Assembly (NCBI GenBank): GCA_028692515.1
Contig: JAQUXG010000051.1
Span: 1-9,797, forward strand
Reading direction: 5' to 3'
From: Kiritimatiellales bacterium
GTDB lineage: Bacteria > Verrucomicrobiota > Kiritimatiellia > Kiritimatiellales > Tichowtungiaceae
Length of the DNA stretch: 9,797 nucleotides
The notes beneath the pieces were generated by a model, which saw nothing but the letters and a program-made list of their open reading frames with translations, ran no database searches and was not told the DNA's origin. Every line of letters begins with the position of its first letter. The first letter of the stretch is position 1. Both the position numbers and the translations under genes were made by a program. Of the stretch, positions 1 through 6,009 are shown piece after piece.

Positions 1-617
1 CCCGCCTTAAACTGGCGGATCTTACCGTAGCGCAGAAAGGCGATTCCGTAACCGTCATCGGCACGCTCAAAGCCATTACCATTCCCGGCCCCGGCTCCAA
101 AGCGCCTTATGTTTTGACGCTCGAAGAGAACGGCGCGGAGCTGGCGGTCATTTTCTGGGACGATGTTTTCCAAGGGTTGGAAAAAAAACTTCCAATGGTT
201 GGAAAACTCATCCGCGCCAAAGGGACAGTCGATGTCTATAAAGACACCCTTCAACTCAAAGTATGGGATGCGGCCGATTTGAGTGTTGTCAGCGAACAGG
301 AAAAACTGATGGCGCCTGCCGAACGTCCCCTCAGCCGTATCGCCGACATTACCGCCGAAAAGCAGGGTGAGGTCTTTACGGTGGTTGGAATGCTTGGCGA
401 ACCGCGCTCCGTGCGCGGCGGCGTCATTTATCCGCTGACGGATGACAGCGGGGAAATCGTTCTGCTGTTCTGGGACAAACAGGTTTCCGGCAACGAGCGC
501 GATGCGCTCGAGTCCGGTGTGAAGGTTCGCGTTACCGCTCCTCTGGTCATCTATAAAGGAACGCTGGAGCTGGTTCCTGTGGATGTTGGCGGCTTTACCG
601 TGGAGACGGCGCAATGA
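1..617 (+). CDS. Tandem OB-fold nucleic-acid-binding protein (3' part)
   Basis: The frame is open from base 3, so the true start lies outside the window; about 204 codons are visible. Two OB-fold-like units follow each other: roughly GDSVTVIG... to ...TLQLKVWD, then GEVFTVVG... to ...TLELVPVD. Both contain a hydrophobic strand ending in FWD (VIFWDD and LLFWDK) and both close with a YK-x-TL-x-L strand (VYKDTLQL, IYKGTLEL). From FWD to the last strand the two units have equal length, which supports an internal duplication. OB-folds of this kind usually bind single-stranded nucleic acid or oligonucleotides, but no catalytic domain is visible, so the function is unknown. The stop overlaps the start of the permease gene as ATGA, so the two are probably cotranslated. 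A pair of palindromic repeats lies inside the first unit. The TTG at 114 is an in-frame codon, not a likely start. Confidence 0.75.
   Translation, partial: RLKLADLTVAQKGDSVTVIGTLKAITIPGPGSKAPYVLTLEENGAELAVIFWDDVFQGLEKKLPMVGKLIRAKGTVDVYKDTLQLKVWDAADLSVVSEQEKLMAPAERPLSRIADITAEKQGEVFTVVGMLGEPRSVRGGVIYPLTDDSGEIVLLFWDKQVSGNERDALESGVKVRVTAPLVIYKGTLELVPVDVGGFTVETAQ
168..204. repeat. Palindrome pair 1 (TTCCAANNNTTGGAA x2), inside a CDS
   Basis: Two copies of the 15-bp palindrome lie 7 bases apart: TTCCAAGGGTTGGAA at 168-182 and TTCCAATGGTTGGAA at 190-204. Both are in the OB-fold coding sequence, where they are read as part of FQGLEKKLPMVGK. This is the only one of the three pairs in the window that lies within a gene. 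Confidence 0.8.
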
Positions 618-1942
618 TCTTCACTGCGGCAGTTTCTGTGCTGGCCGGAACACTGCTCTCCTGTCTGCTGGCCATCCTGCCCGGCCTGCACATCTATAAC
701 GTCATGGGCCTCGCCGCCATATTCCTCTATTCGCTGCACGGCGGCGGGCTCGCCGCCATGCCGGAAGTTTTTATTCCGTTCATGATCGGTCTCGTCACCG
801 GTTGGTCGATTCTCAACACCATCCCCTCGGTATTGCTCGGCGCACCCGATGAAAGCGCCATTTTTACGGTGCTCCCCGGCCAGAAATATCTCATGACCGG
901 TCGCGGCTACGAAGGCACCATGATGATCGGCGCGGGCAGTCTCATCGGCATCTTTATGCTCGTCTTTATCATCGGCCCGTTCGCTCCAAAATATCTGCCG
1001 GTCGTTCGCTACGTCCTCAATCCGCACATGCATTGGATTCTTTGGGTCATCATCACCTTTATTCTCATGACCGAATGGCCGAAGGGCGGTAACCGCGGCC
1101 CTGCCGGCTGGCGGAAATTTTTTGACGCCTGGTCAACCCTCAGCGCGGGACTGCTCACCTTCTTCCTTTCCGGACTGCTCGGCTTCCTGCTCCTTTACCG
1201 CGCGCCGGTTTCCATCGACAACGCCTTCCAGAACATCATGCCCGCCTTCGTCGGACTCTTCGCCATTCCGTGGTGTCTTCTCAACGCCGTCAGCGGAACG
1301 AAAGTTCCGAAACAGTACCTGTGCGACACGCTCAACATCAACGGCGACCTGCTGTTGCGCAGCGGCATCGCCGGCGGCATCGGCGGCGGATTCGCCGCCT
1401 TCTTTCCCGTCGTCACCGGCGGGATTGGCGGACTGCTCGCCGGCCACGCCACCGCCCAGCGCGACGAACGCGTCTTCATGATGTCGCAGGGCGTTTCCAA
1501 AGTCGTCTACTACACCGGTGCGCTCATGCTCTTTTTTGTGCCGGGTCTTTTCCTCACGCGCGGCGGCGGGGCGTGGATCATCAAAGGGCTCTACACGCCG
1601 CACACCTGGGGCGATTACTATCTCGCACTCGGTTCCATTGCTCTCTCCGGCGCTCTATCATTCCTGCTCATGTCGCCGCTCACCAAATGGACGCTCAAGC
1701 TGATGAAAAAAGTGGACTACCGTCTCATCTCGGTCTTCGCGCTCGGCATCATCATCGCGCTCGTCTTTTCCATCACCGGTTGGGTCGGACTCTTCATCAT
1801 GACCGTCGCCACCGGCATTGGCCTCATTCCGGTGCTGTTCGGCTCGCGTCGCCTCAACTGTCTTGGTGTGTTGTTGTTGCCCATTGCCTGCAACATGTCC
1901 GGCATTGGCGAACCCATCGCCGCATTTTTAGGACTTCTTTAA
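614..1942 (+). CDS. TctA-family (tripartite tricarboxylate transporter-like) permease
   Basis: This is a 442-residue, strongly hydrophobic protein with about ten membrane segments, likely in the inner membrane. It resembles the large membrane subunit TctA, in particular the shorter archaeal-type branch. The visible match is the N-terminal half: a hydrophobic helix ending in LPGLH (22-26), a second ending in NTIPSVLLGAPDES (68-81), then TVLPGQKYLMTGRGYEG (85-101). These correspond to the family pattern of a proline-glycine loop followed by GAP...LPGhr...GRGyeA. A glycine-rich stretch (SGIAGGIGGGFAAFFPVVTGG, near 250-270) fits the matching second-half repeat. No TctB small subunit or TctC periplasmic binding protein is nearby, so the substrate is unknown and the protein may work alone. 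The start ATG overlaps the upstream stop (ATGA) and is preceded by GGAG at 602-605. TctA-type identity is fairly secure; transport of a carboxylate is inference. Confidence 0.72.
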   Translation: MIFTAAVSVLAGTLLSCLLAILPGLHIYNVMGLAAIFLYSLHGGGLAAMPEVFIPFMIGLVTGWSILNTIPSVLLGAPDESAIFTVLPGQKYLMTGRGYEGTMMIGAGSLIGIFMLVFIIGPFAPKYLPVVRYVLNPHMHWILWVIITFILMTEWPKGGNRGPAGWRKFFDAWSTLSAGLLTFFLSGLLGFLLLYRAPVSIDNAFQNIMPAFVGLFAIPWCLLNAVSGTKVPKQYLCDTLNINGDLLLRSGIAGGIGGGFAAFFPVVTGGIGGLLAGHATAQRDERVFMMSQGVSKVVYYTGALMLFFVPGLFLTRGGGAWIIKGLYTPHTWGDYYLALGSIALSGALSFLLMSPLTKWTLKLMKKVDYRLISVFALGIIIALVFSITGWVGLFIMTVATGIGLIPVLFGSRRLNCLGVLLLPIACNMSGIGEPIAAFLGLL

Positions 1943-1950
1943 CCGACGGT

Positions 1951-2067
1951 TTAACCACGGAATACACCAAACACACGAACAAGGAAAATTTGAATGGCCC
2001 GCGAATCCACACGAATTTTCACAAATAGGCATCCTTTGATTCGTGTCCATTCGAGTGGATTCGCGGG
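1951..2067. repeat. Interspersed repeat with 29-bp imperfect inverted arms
   Basis: The intergenic stretch 1943-2146 holds this element. It opens with ACCACGGAATACACC (1954-1968). A long inverted repeat follows, with arms at 1998-2026 and 2039-2067 and a 12-base loop. The outer 13 bp (CCCGCGAATCCAC, 1998-2010, against GTGGATTCGCGGG, 2055-2067) pair perfectly, and 24 of 29 positions pair overall. The arms are built on the word 'CACGAAT', which resembles dispersed intergenic repeats I know from Verrucomicrobia/Planctomycetes-type genomes. It could end the upstream transcript as a hairpin, but no T-run follows. I see no credible gene in it on either strand. Confidence 0.7.
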
Positions 2068-2146
2068 CAAAAACGGCCTCTGCTAAAAAACCGCGATAAA
2101 AAATGATTTTGCTGTCAATGTTTCTGCAAAAATCGGGAGTTAGGAT

Positions 2147-3124
2147 ATGAAAGGCATTGCCCATTTTATTTCCGGTGTAACGGTGGCCTCCTTCTGCCCG
2201 TGGGCGGTGGAGGCGGCGCAGAACGGGAATCCGGCGTTCTTCATCCTCGGTGCATTTGCCGGCATTCTCCCCGACACGGTTGACTTCAAGTTCTACCGAT
2301 TTTTCTATTCCCACGACGTCCGCATTGAACCCGATGCCCGGCAGCTCGATCCGCAACCGATCGCCGAGGCGGTCGCCGCCGCAGTTTCTGCGGCAGCGGC
2401 GGGAAAGCCGACCACACTGAAACTTTCCACGATCAAAATCGGCGCGGACAACTGGCGGCAGTACCGCGTCAATATTGATCCCGAAGCGGGCGAAGTGCGT
2501 GTGCAGTTCGGCCCTGTTGTCAGCACGGGGCAGGTGCCTCAGCCCAATACGCTTCCCGCCAGCCGTCCGATTGGACTGGCAGAATTTTCCGCACCGATTC
2601 TGCAAAGTTATGAGCCGACCTACACCGTCGATATTTTTGACGGCCCGAGTTTTAAATTTACCCGGAACGATGCAGGGCAGGTTGAAATCGATTTTCTACC
2701 GTGGCATCGCAACTGGTCGCACTCGCTCACCGTCGGCGCATTTCTGGCCGGCATCGCTTCCATCTGGACGTGGCAGGCGGGCGTCGTCATTTTCGGTGCG
2801 TATGTGATTCATGTCATCGAAGATCAGATGGGCCATATGGGATCCAACCTCTTATTTCCTTTCACAAAAAAACGTGCGCCCGGCTTAAAGCTGATGCACT
2901 CCGGCGATGCCTTTCCCAACTTTGCGGGCGTCTGGCTCTGCTGCCTGCTGATTTTCTGGAATGTGTACCGCGCAATTCCCGACCCGCTTTATCATTTCAG
3001 ATTTCTGCGCTTTATCATGACCGCCATGATCGTTCCGTTTGCGGTTTTCGGTGCAGTGCGCTGGATGCTCGTCCGCACCGATAAAGGCCATCCTGAAACG
3101 CTTTCCACCGAGTGGAATATTTGA
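2147..3124 (+). CDS. YdjM-like inner-membrane putative metal-dependent hydrolase
   Basis: This 325-residue protein carries the spread-out histidine/aspartate motifs of the YdjM/LexA-binding family (PF04307-type). They are His6 in MKGIAHFISG, LPDTVDF (41-47), WHRNWSHS with H187, R188 and H192, and IHVIEDQMGH with H222, D226 and H230. These residues are the likely metal ligands. Hydrophobic segments lie near 30-42, 195-222, 260-275 and 285-305, so it is a membrane protein. Between LPDTVDF and WHRNWSHS there is a long polar insert (about residues 50-185, with an Ala-rich stretch near 75-90), so this protein is longer than E. coli YdjM. The substrate is unknown. The ATG is supported by GGGAG at 2135-2139, 7 bases upstream. 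The gene stands alone and converges on the lipoprotein operon. Confidence 0.72.
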   Translation: MKGIAHFISGVTVASFCPWAVEAAQNGNPAFFILGAFAGILPDTVDFKFYRFFYSHDVRIEPDARQLDPQPIAEAVAAAVSAAAAGKPTTLKLSTIKIGADNWRQYRVNIDPEAGEVRVQFGPVVSTGQVPQPNTLPASRPIGLAEFSAPILQSYEPTYTVDIFDGPSFKFTRNDAGQVEIDFLPWHRNWSHSLTVGAFLAGIASIWTWQAGVVIFGAYVIHVIEDQMGHMGSNLLFPFTKKRAPGLKLMHSGDAFPNFAGVWLCCLLIFWNVYRAIPDPLYHFRFLRFIMTAMIVPFAVFGAVRWMLVRTDKGHPETLSTEWNI

Positions 3125-3187
3125 TTTTTCCAATGCTTGGAAAAAATCCTGAAATCCGGCCGCGCCGGTTTCCAACCATTGGAAAAA
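3125..3187. repeat. Palindrome pair 2 between convergent genes; possible bidirectional terminator
   Basis: TTCCAATGCTTGGAA (3128-3142) and TTCCAACCATTGGAA (3170-3184) begin directly after the hydrolase stop codon. Each copy folds on itself (for example TTTTTCCAA with TTGGAAAAA). The copies also pair with each other over 19 bp with one mismatch (3125-3143 with 3169-3187). Between them CCGGC-CGC-GCCGG (3156-3168) forms a third small GC hairpin. Since two genes converge here, the structure could stop transcription from both sides; that role is inferred. Confidence 0.65.
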
Positions 3188-3197
3188 TTAATGGTGT

Positions 3198-3893
3198 TTA
3201 TTTTTTCGGCGGCAGTGCAACCATCTCCAGCTCGAAGAGTTCGCCGATGTAGTCCGGCGCGGCGCGTTTCTGTAAAAACGAGAGCATCTTATCGGTGAAG
3301 TGATGCCCAGAGGCGGAGCGTACCGGTGAGGTGTAGTTTCGTTTAAGTCGGTTGCGGTAGATCGTTGAGCCGTCGGCGATGGAGGTGAGTTTCACCTCCC
3401 ACTCAAAGCGCGCTTCAATGGTTCGCCAGCGCATCCAGTATTGCGACATCAGCAGGCTGGAGGGGGCCATCCAGAAATAGTTTTTATTGGAGCCAAGCAG
3501 GGCCGTGCGGTAGTCCCAGACGGTGACCGTCATCAGCGTGTCGGCGCCCGTCTGGCGGGCATCCTCTTCATTTTCGACCGTGAAAATCCGCTGATATTTC
3601 CCGGCCTGTGTCAGCGTGGAAACAATTTCCAGCGCGATGTCTTTGGATGCGGTGGCACTGGTGATGACGATGCCGCGTCCGTCCATCAGCTGTTTGTAAA
3701 GCGGGGCTTCCGGATTGAAATTTTCTTTTTCAAGATCCGGATGGATGCGCGGTGGTAAAATTCCAACGCGCAGAGGTTGTGCCGCCGGGCAGGGCTGCGG
3801 TTTTCGGATCGGGGTTTCGGTGGACGTGGCGCATCCGCACAGGCAAAGAAAAACCGCCATTCCTGTGGTTAACAAAGGAACGGCGGTTTTCAT
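3198..3893 (-). CDS. Outer-envelope lipoprotein of unknown function
   Basis: From the ATG at 3893 the product has 231 residues and begins with a classic lipoprotein signal: MK, a hydrophobic stretch, then FLCLCGC, where LCGC is the lipobox. The frame is open for 26 further codons upstream, but these would precede the signal peptide and overlap the ompA-like gene, so I prefer the internal start. The mature part has a Pro-rich linker (IRKPQPCPAAQP), then RVGILPP and a mixed alpha/beta region containing DIALEIVSTLTQAGKYQRIFTV and GADTLMTVTVWDY. This pattern recalls lipoproteins that assemble envelope complexes (CsgG/GNA1162-like folds), but I cannot confirm the family. A Trp-rich loop (NKNYFWMAPSS, QYWMRWRT) follows. 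The gene starts 22 bases after the OmpA-family gene on the same strand, so the two are likely one operon. Confidence 0.65.
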   Translation of the reverse strand: MKTAVPLLTTGMAVFLCLCGCATSTETPIRKPQPCPAAQPLRVGILPPRIHPDLEKENFNPEAPLYKQLMDGRGIVITSATASKDIALEIVSTLTQAGKYQRIFTVENEEDARQTGADTLMTVTVWDYRTALLGSNKNYFWMAPSSLLMSQYWMRWRTIEARFEWEVKLTSIADGSTIYRNRLKRNYTSPVRSASGHHFTDKMLSFLQKRAAPDYIGELFELEMVALPPKK

Positions 3894-3915
3894 GAAACTC
3901 TGCACGAAGTCAGCT

Positions 3916-4707
3916 TTATTTCTTTTCGACGACGATTGAATCCTTGGCGGGCATGACCACAATGACGGCACGACGGTTCAGGCGTTTGTTTTCGGCGCTG
4001 TCATTCGGGACAACCGGCTGTGCATCGCCGCAGGCAACGGCTTTCAGGCGTTCGGCGGGAATGCCTTTTTCGTTCATCAGATAATAGAGAACGGCCATGC
4101 TGCGGTTGTAGGAGAGTTCCCAGTTGTCTTTCCATTTTGATTTCGAAATCGGATCGCTGTCGGTGTGGCCTTCGATGCTGATGTCGCGGTCTGCAAAATC
4201 CTGTTCAATCACAGCCAGCACGCTGTCGAGCGTGGTTTTGCTGGTTTCTTTCAGATCGGCTTTGCCTGCGGAGAAGAGCACTTCGTTCAGAATGGTGAAA
4301 CGGATCTGTCCGTTTACGGACTCAACCTGCACATTTTCCATTCCGGGCTGATTGCGAAGTTTGGTCAGTTCGTCTTCGACAGAGGAGAGCTGACGTTGCA
4401 GATCATTGATCTGAGCGTCTTTGTCTTTCATTCCGGACGCATTGTCATAGGCATATTCATCGAGTGCATCACCAATGAGCGCACCAGCGGCGACACCGGC
4501 CACGGCTCCGCATCCAGCGCCCTGCCAGCCGTTGATCACATCGCTTCCGTTATTGGCCCAGACCGCGCCAATTCCTGCGCCGCCCGCACCGCCGATCAGT
4601 GCGCCCTGCTGAACAGGCGTCAGCGGCATTTTTGAAGAACGGCAACCTGTCAAAACAACACACAACGAAAGAATGGTTATGGAGAAAATGTTTTTCATCC
4701 GACTCAT
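3916..4707 (-). CDS. OmpA-family peptidoglycan-binding lipoprotein
   Basis: This is a 263-residue protein from the ATG at 4707. The signal peptide ends in the lipobox LTGC (C22), so it is probably acylated and anchored to the outer membrane. A glycine-zipper segment follows (about 35-80, with GALIGGAGGAGIG and GAGCGAVAGVAAGALIG), then a coiled coil (about 93-119, KDAQINDLQRQLSSVEDEL), then a C-terminal OmpA domain (about 130-256). The OmpA domain shows LFSAGKADL, IEGHTDSDP, LSYNRSMAV and NKRLNRRAVIVV, the expected peptidoglycan-contact motifs. This is the layout of YiaD/Pal-like proteins that tie the outer membrane to the cell wall. The start is chosen because TGAGGT lies 5 bases upstream; an in-frame ATG three codons later and a TTG at 4728 are alternatives. 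The second lipoprotein gene follows after 22 bases. Confidence 0.9.
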   Translation of the reverse strand: MSRMKNIFSITILSLCVVLTGCRSSKMPLTPVQQGALIGGAGGAGIGAVWANNGSDVINGWQGAGCGAVAGVAAGALIGDALDEYAYDNASGMKDKDAQINDLQRQLSSVEDELTKLRNQPGMENVQVESVNGQIRFTILNEVLFSAGKADLKETSKTTLDSVLAVIEQDFADRDISIEGHTDSDPISKSKWKDNWELSYNRSMAVLYYLMNEKGIPAERLKAVACGDAQPVVPNDSAENKRLNRRAVIVVMPAKDSIVVEKK

Positions 4708-4712
4708 GATAG

Positions 4713-4744
4713 ACCTCACTTGTAACAAACCTCACCTTGCAACA
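4713..4744 (-). promoter_or_regulatory. Duplicated Shine-Dalgarno region before the OmpA-family gene
   Basis: Read on the - strand, TGTTGCAAGGTGAGGT (4744-4729) and TGTTACAAGTGAGGT (4727-4713) are near-identical tandem copies. Each contains a good ribosome-binding core (GTGAGG). The copy nearer the gene is correctly spaced for the ATG at 4707. The distal copy is too close to the in-frame TTG at 4728 to be convincing as a second start. Confidence 0.55.
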
Positions 4745-4893
4745 GATACTTTCTAACGGGACGGGCACACGCCCGACAAGACCGGTAGAAGAGTCCCTAC
4801 TTAAGATGGCTCAGATGGTGCTGGATGCGCAGAAAAAGTCAAGCGCAGCAGTGAAGATCCGTTTTTACAGCGGATTTAGGTCCGGTTTTTTGA

Positions 4894-4958
4894 TTTTTTC
4901 CAAGGGTTGGAACATTTTTCGGGTTTGCCGATGAGCTTTTTCCAACCCTTGGAAAAAA
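4894..4958. repeat. Palindrome pair 3, perfect 19-bp inverted repeat
   Basis: TTTTTTCCAAGGGTTGGAA (4894-4912) and its exact reverse complement (4940-4958) flank a 27-base spacer. Each arm contains the 15-bp palindrome (cores 4898-4912 and 4940-4954), so each can fold alone or the two can make one long stem. It begins 10 bases after the protease stop codon (- strand), so it could end that transcript or protect its 3' end; the role is inferred. Confidence 0.75.
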
Positions 4959-4968
4959 CAGGAGCTGG

Positions 4969-5601
4969 TCAGAAAAAGAGGGCGGCGAGGGAGTGCCAGA
5001 AGCGGATGAAACCGCCTTCCACGATGTAGCCGGCACCGAAAATGATTGAGCCGAGCGGCGTATTCCACAGCAGCAGGATGAAAACGAGGAAGACGATGCC
5101 GGAATGCTTTTGCGCGAATTTTTCAAATCCGGAATGGAAGGCGGAGAGGATCGCGAACCCGTCGAGCACCGGAACCGGCAGGATGTTGAAGACAAACAGC
5201 ATGCCGTTGACGGCACCGCCGATGAGCAGGAAGGAGACCGCACTTTTTGCGCCGGTGGCCTGAGCAATGACGGTAAGCAGAGAAAAGACAAAACAGAGAA
5301 TGAGGTTCATGAACGGCCCGGCGAATGAAATCAACGCCCGCTGATATGCTTTGCGTACGCGTCCGTCATTGACCGGAACGGCTCCCCATGCGATGCCGAA
5401 GAGTGCCAGCATGATGAGCGATTGGATTCCCATCTGACGCAAAGGATTCAGGGTCAGGTGTCCGTTGCACGCGGCGGTATCGTCGCCGAAGCGCAGAGCC
5501 GTATAGGCGTGCGCATATTCGTGGCAGCAGATAGAGAAGATCACGAAAATAATCCAGCTGAAGTAGAGGGTCGGGTCGGTGAGTGCCTGTTGAATAAACA
5601 T
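4969..5601 (-). CDS. Site-2 protease family (M50) intramembrane metalloprotease
   Basis: This 210-residue, mostly hydrophobic protein cleaves membrane proteins within the bilayer, judging by its family. The zinc motif HEYAH (27-31) sits in the first membrane segment, and the second motif appears as N139-ILP-VPV-LDG148, with D147 as the third ligand. GPFMN (95-99) matches the conserved GP-x-x-N loop. There is no PDZ domain, so this is the short form and not an RseP-type protease. The substrate is unknown; in other bacteria such proteins process anti-sigma factors or other membrane regulators. The ATG at 5601 has no clear ribosome-binding site. The gene lies downstream of the DUF3795 cassette and may once have followed the corC gene directly. 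Confidence 0.87.
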   Translation of the reverse strand: MFIQQALTDPTLYFSWIIFVIFSICCHEYAHAYTALRFGDDTAACNGHLTLNPLRQMGIQSLIMLALFGIAWGAVPVNDGRVRKAYQRALISFAGPFMNLILCFVFSLLTVIAQATGAKSAVSFLLIGGAVNGMLFVFNILPVPVLDGFAILSAFHSGFEKFAQKHSGIVFLVFILLLWNTPLGSIIFGAGYIVEGGFIRFWHSLAALFF

Positions 5602-5635
5602 GAGTTAATGGTTTTCGTATTTTGATGTGTTAGCG

Positions 5636-5695
5636 AACGTTTCGAATCAGCGTTTGGGAGCGGAGCGACCAATAAGCTGAATTCACGGGTTAGAA
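5636..5695 (-). repeat. attC-like recombination hairpin after the DUF3795 gene
   Basis: On the - strand the order is TTCTAAC (5695-5689, R''-like), a 4-base spacer, GAATTCAGC (5684-5676, L''-like), a 24-base loop, GCTGATTC (5651-5644, L'-like), a 5-base spacer and GTT (5638-5636, R'-like). The L arms pair over 8 bp, leaving one T extrahelical in L'', which is the polarity known for attC sites. TTGG (5653-5656) and CCAA (5669-5672) can extend the stem. AAC pairs with GTT. The gene's TAA stop lies inside TTCTAAC, as is common in cassettes. The outer bases of R'' deviate from the consensus RYYYAAC. Confidence 0.5.
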
Positions 5696-6009
5696 TATTT
5701 TTGTATATGTTTCTTCGCCTTTTGCCCATGCCTGAAGATTTGACAGTCTTTCACCTTTGTCACCATGCTCGGGATGATTAAAGGCTGCCTGTAAAGTTTC
5801 GCATGGTAGATCAGAACAAAATCCACAATGTTCAAAATTCTTTGAAATTGCACATTTTGCAACGGCACATTCACCATAAAACATATTACCTTTCGATGCC
5901 TGGCATCCTTTACATCCGGTTTTCGCTTTCCATGTACAATCGCCGCAATACGAACCGCAATATGCCATTTGTGTTTTATCCATGTTTTATCCTTATTTTT
6001 AAATTCTAA
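5638..6009 (-). mobile_element. Putative lone integron-type gene cassette
   Basis: The interval runs from the TT of GTTAGAA (6010-6004, - strand) to the G of the GTT that ends the attC-like hairpin. It is about 372 bases with a single gene, a leader of about 26 bases and no promoter of its own. The gene's own R''-like TTCTAAC is the exact complement of the GTTAGAA at the start, as expected if both ends meet in a circular cassette. By hand count the bases 5701-6000 have 118 G or C of 300 (39%), well below the neighbours. No integrase gene is in the window. The assignment is an inference from layout. Confidence 0.45.
5690..5983 (-). CDS. DUF3795-type cysteine-rich small protein
   Basis: The product has 97 residues and ten cysteines: C9, C13, C16, C24, C27, C39, C44, C53, C56 and C61. 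The opening YCGSYCGDC, the KTGCKGC pair and HCGFCSDLPCETL match the DUF3795 pattern, whose members are thought to bind metal, probably zinc; no reaction is known. The C-terminal third (62-97) is cysteine-free and ends in a family-like LQAWAKGEE. The ATG is supported by AAGGAT with suitable spacing. There is no signal peptide, so it should be cytoplasmic. Base composition is much more AT-rich than the surrounding genes, and the gene is enclosed by cassette-like boundaries, which suggests recent acquisition. It separates corC from the site-2 protease gene. Confidence 0.85.
   Translation of the reverse strand: MDKTQMAYCGSYCGDCTWKAKTGCKGCQASKGNMFYGECAVAKCAISKNFEHCGFCSDLPCETLQAAFNHPEHGDKGERLSNLQAWAKGEETYTKIF

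Larger units (their letters stand above)
4708..4968 (-). other. Intergenic leader of the OmpA-family operon
   Basis: This is the longest gene-free stretch (261 bases). It holds the duplicated ribosome-binding region (4713-4744), a small GC hairpin CGGGC-ACAC-GCCCG (4762-4775), a 5-bp inverted repeat ATCCG/CGGAT (4857-4861, 4871-4875) and palindrome pair 3. On the - strand TTGACT (4842-4837) could be a -35 box, but no good -10 box stands at the right distance, so I do not call a promoter. A 65-codon + strand frame here shows no protein-like features. Confidence 0.5.

Noticed and set aside
1270..2028. A 252-codon + strand frame inside the TctA-like gene and running into the repeat
   Set aside because: Its product is almost all Arg/His/Ser of low complexity, typical of an out-of-frame reading of GC-rich coding DNA. 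The TctA-like frame is clearly real.
1928..2605. A 225-codon - strand frame over the intergenic repeat and the start of the hydrolase gene
   Set aside because: It opposes a well-supported + strand gene with a good ribosome-binding site, and its product is Arg/Cys-rich with no recognisable motif.
4814..4842. A sigma-70 promoter for the OmpA-family operon (TTGACT on the - strand)
   Set aside because: The -35 word is good, but the hexamers 16 to 19 bases downstream do not resemble TATAAT.
4737..4934. A 65-codon + strand frame in the intergenic region
   Set aside because: It has no ribosome-binding site, it runs into the palindrome pair, and the product shows no family features.
168..4958. The repeated TTCCAANNNTTGGAA units as a CRISPR array
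   Set aside because: The copies are only 15 bp, palindromic, paired and thousands of bases apart, with no regular spacers and no cas genes.
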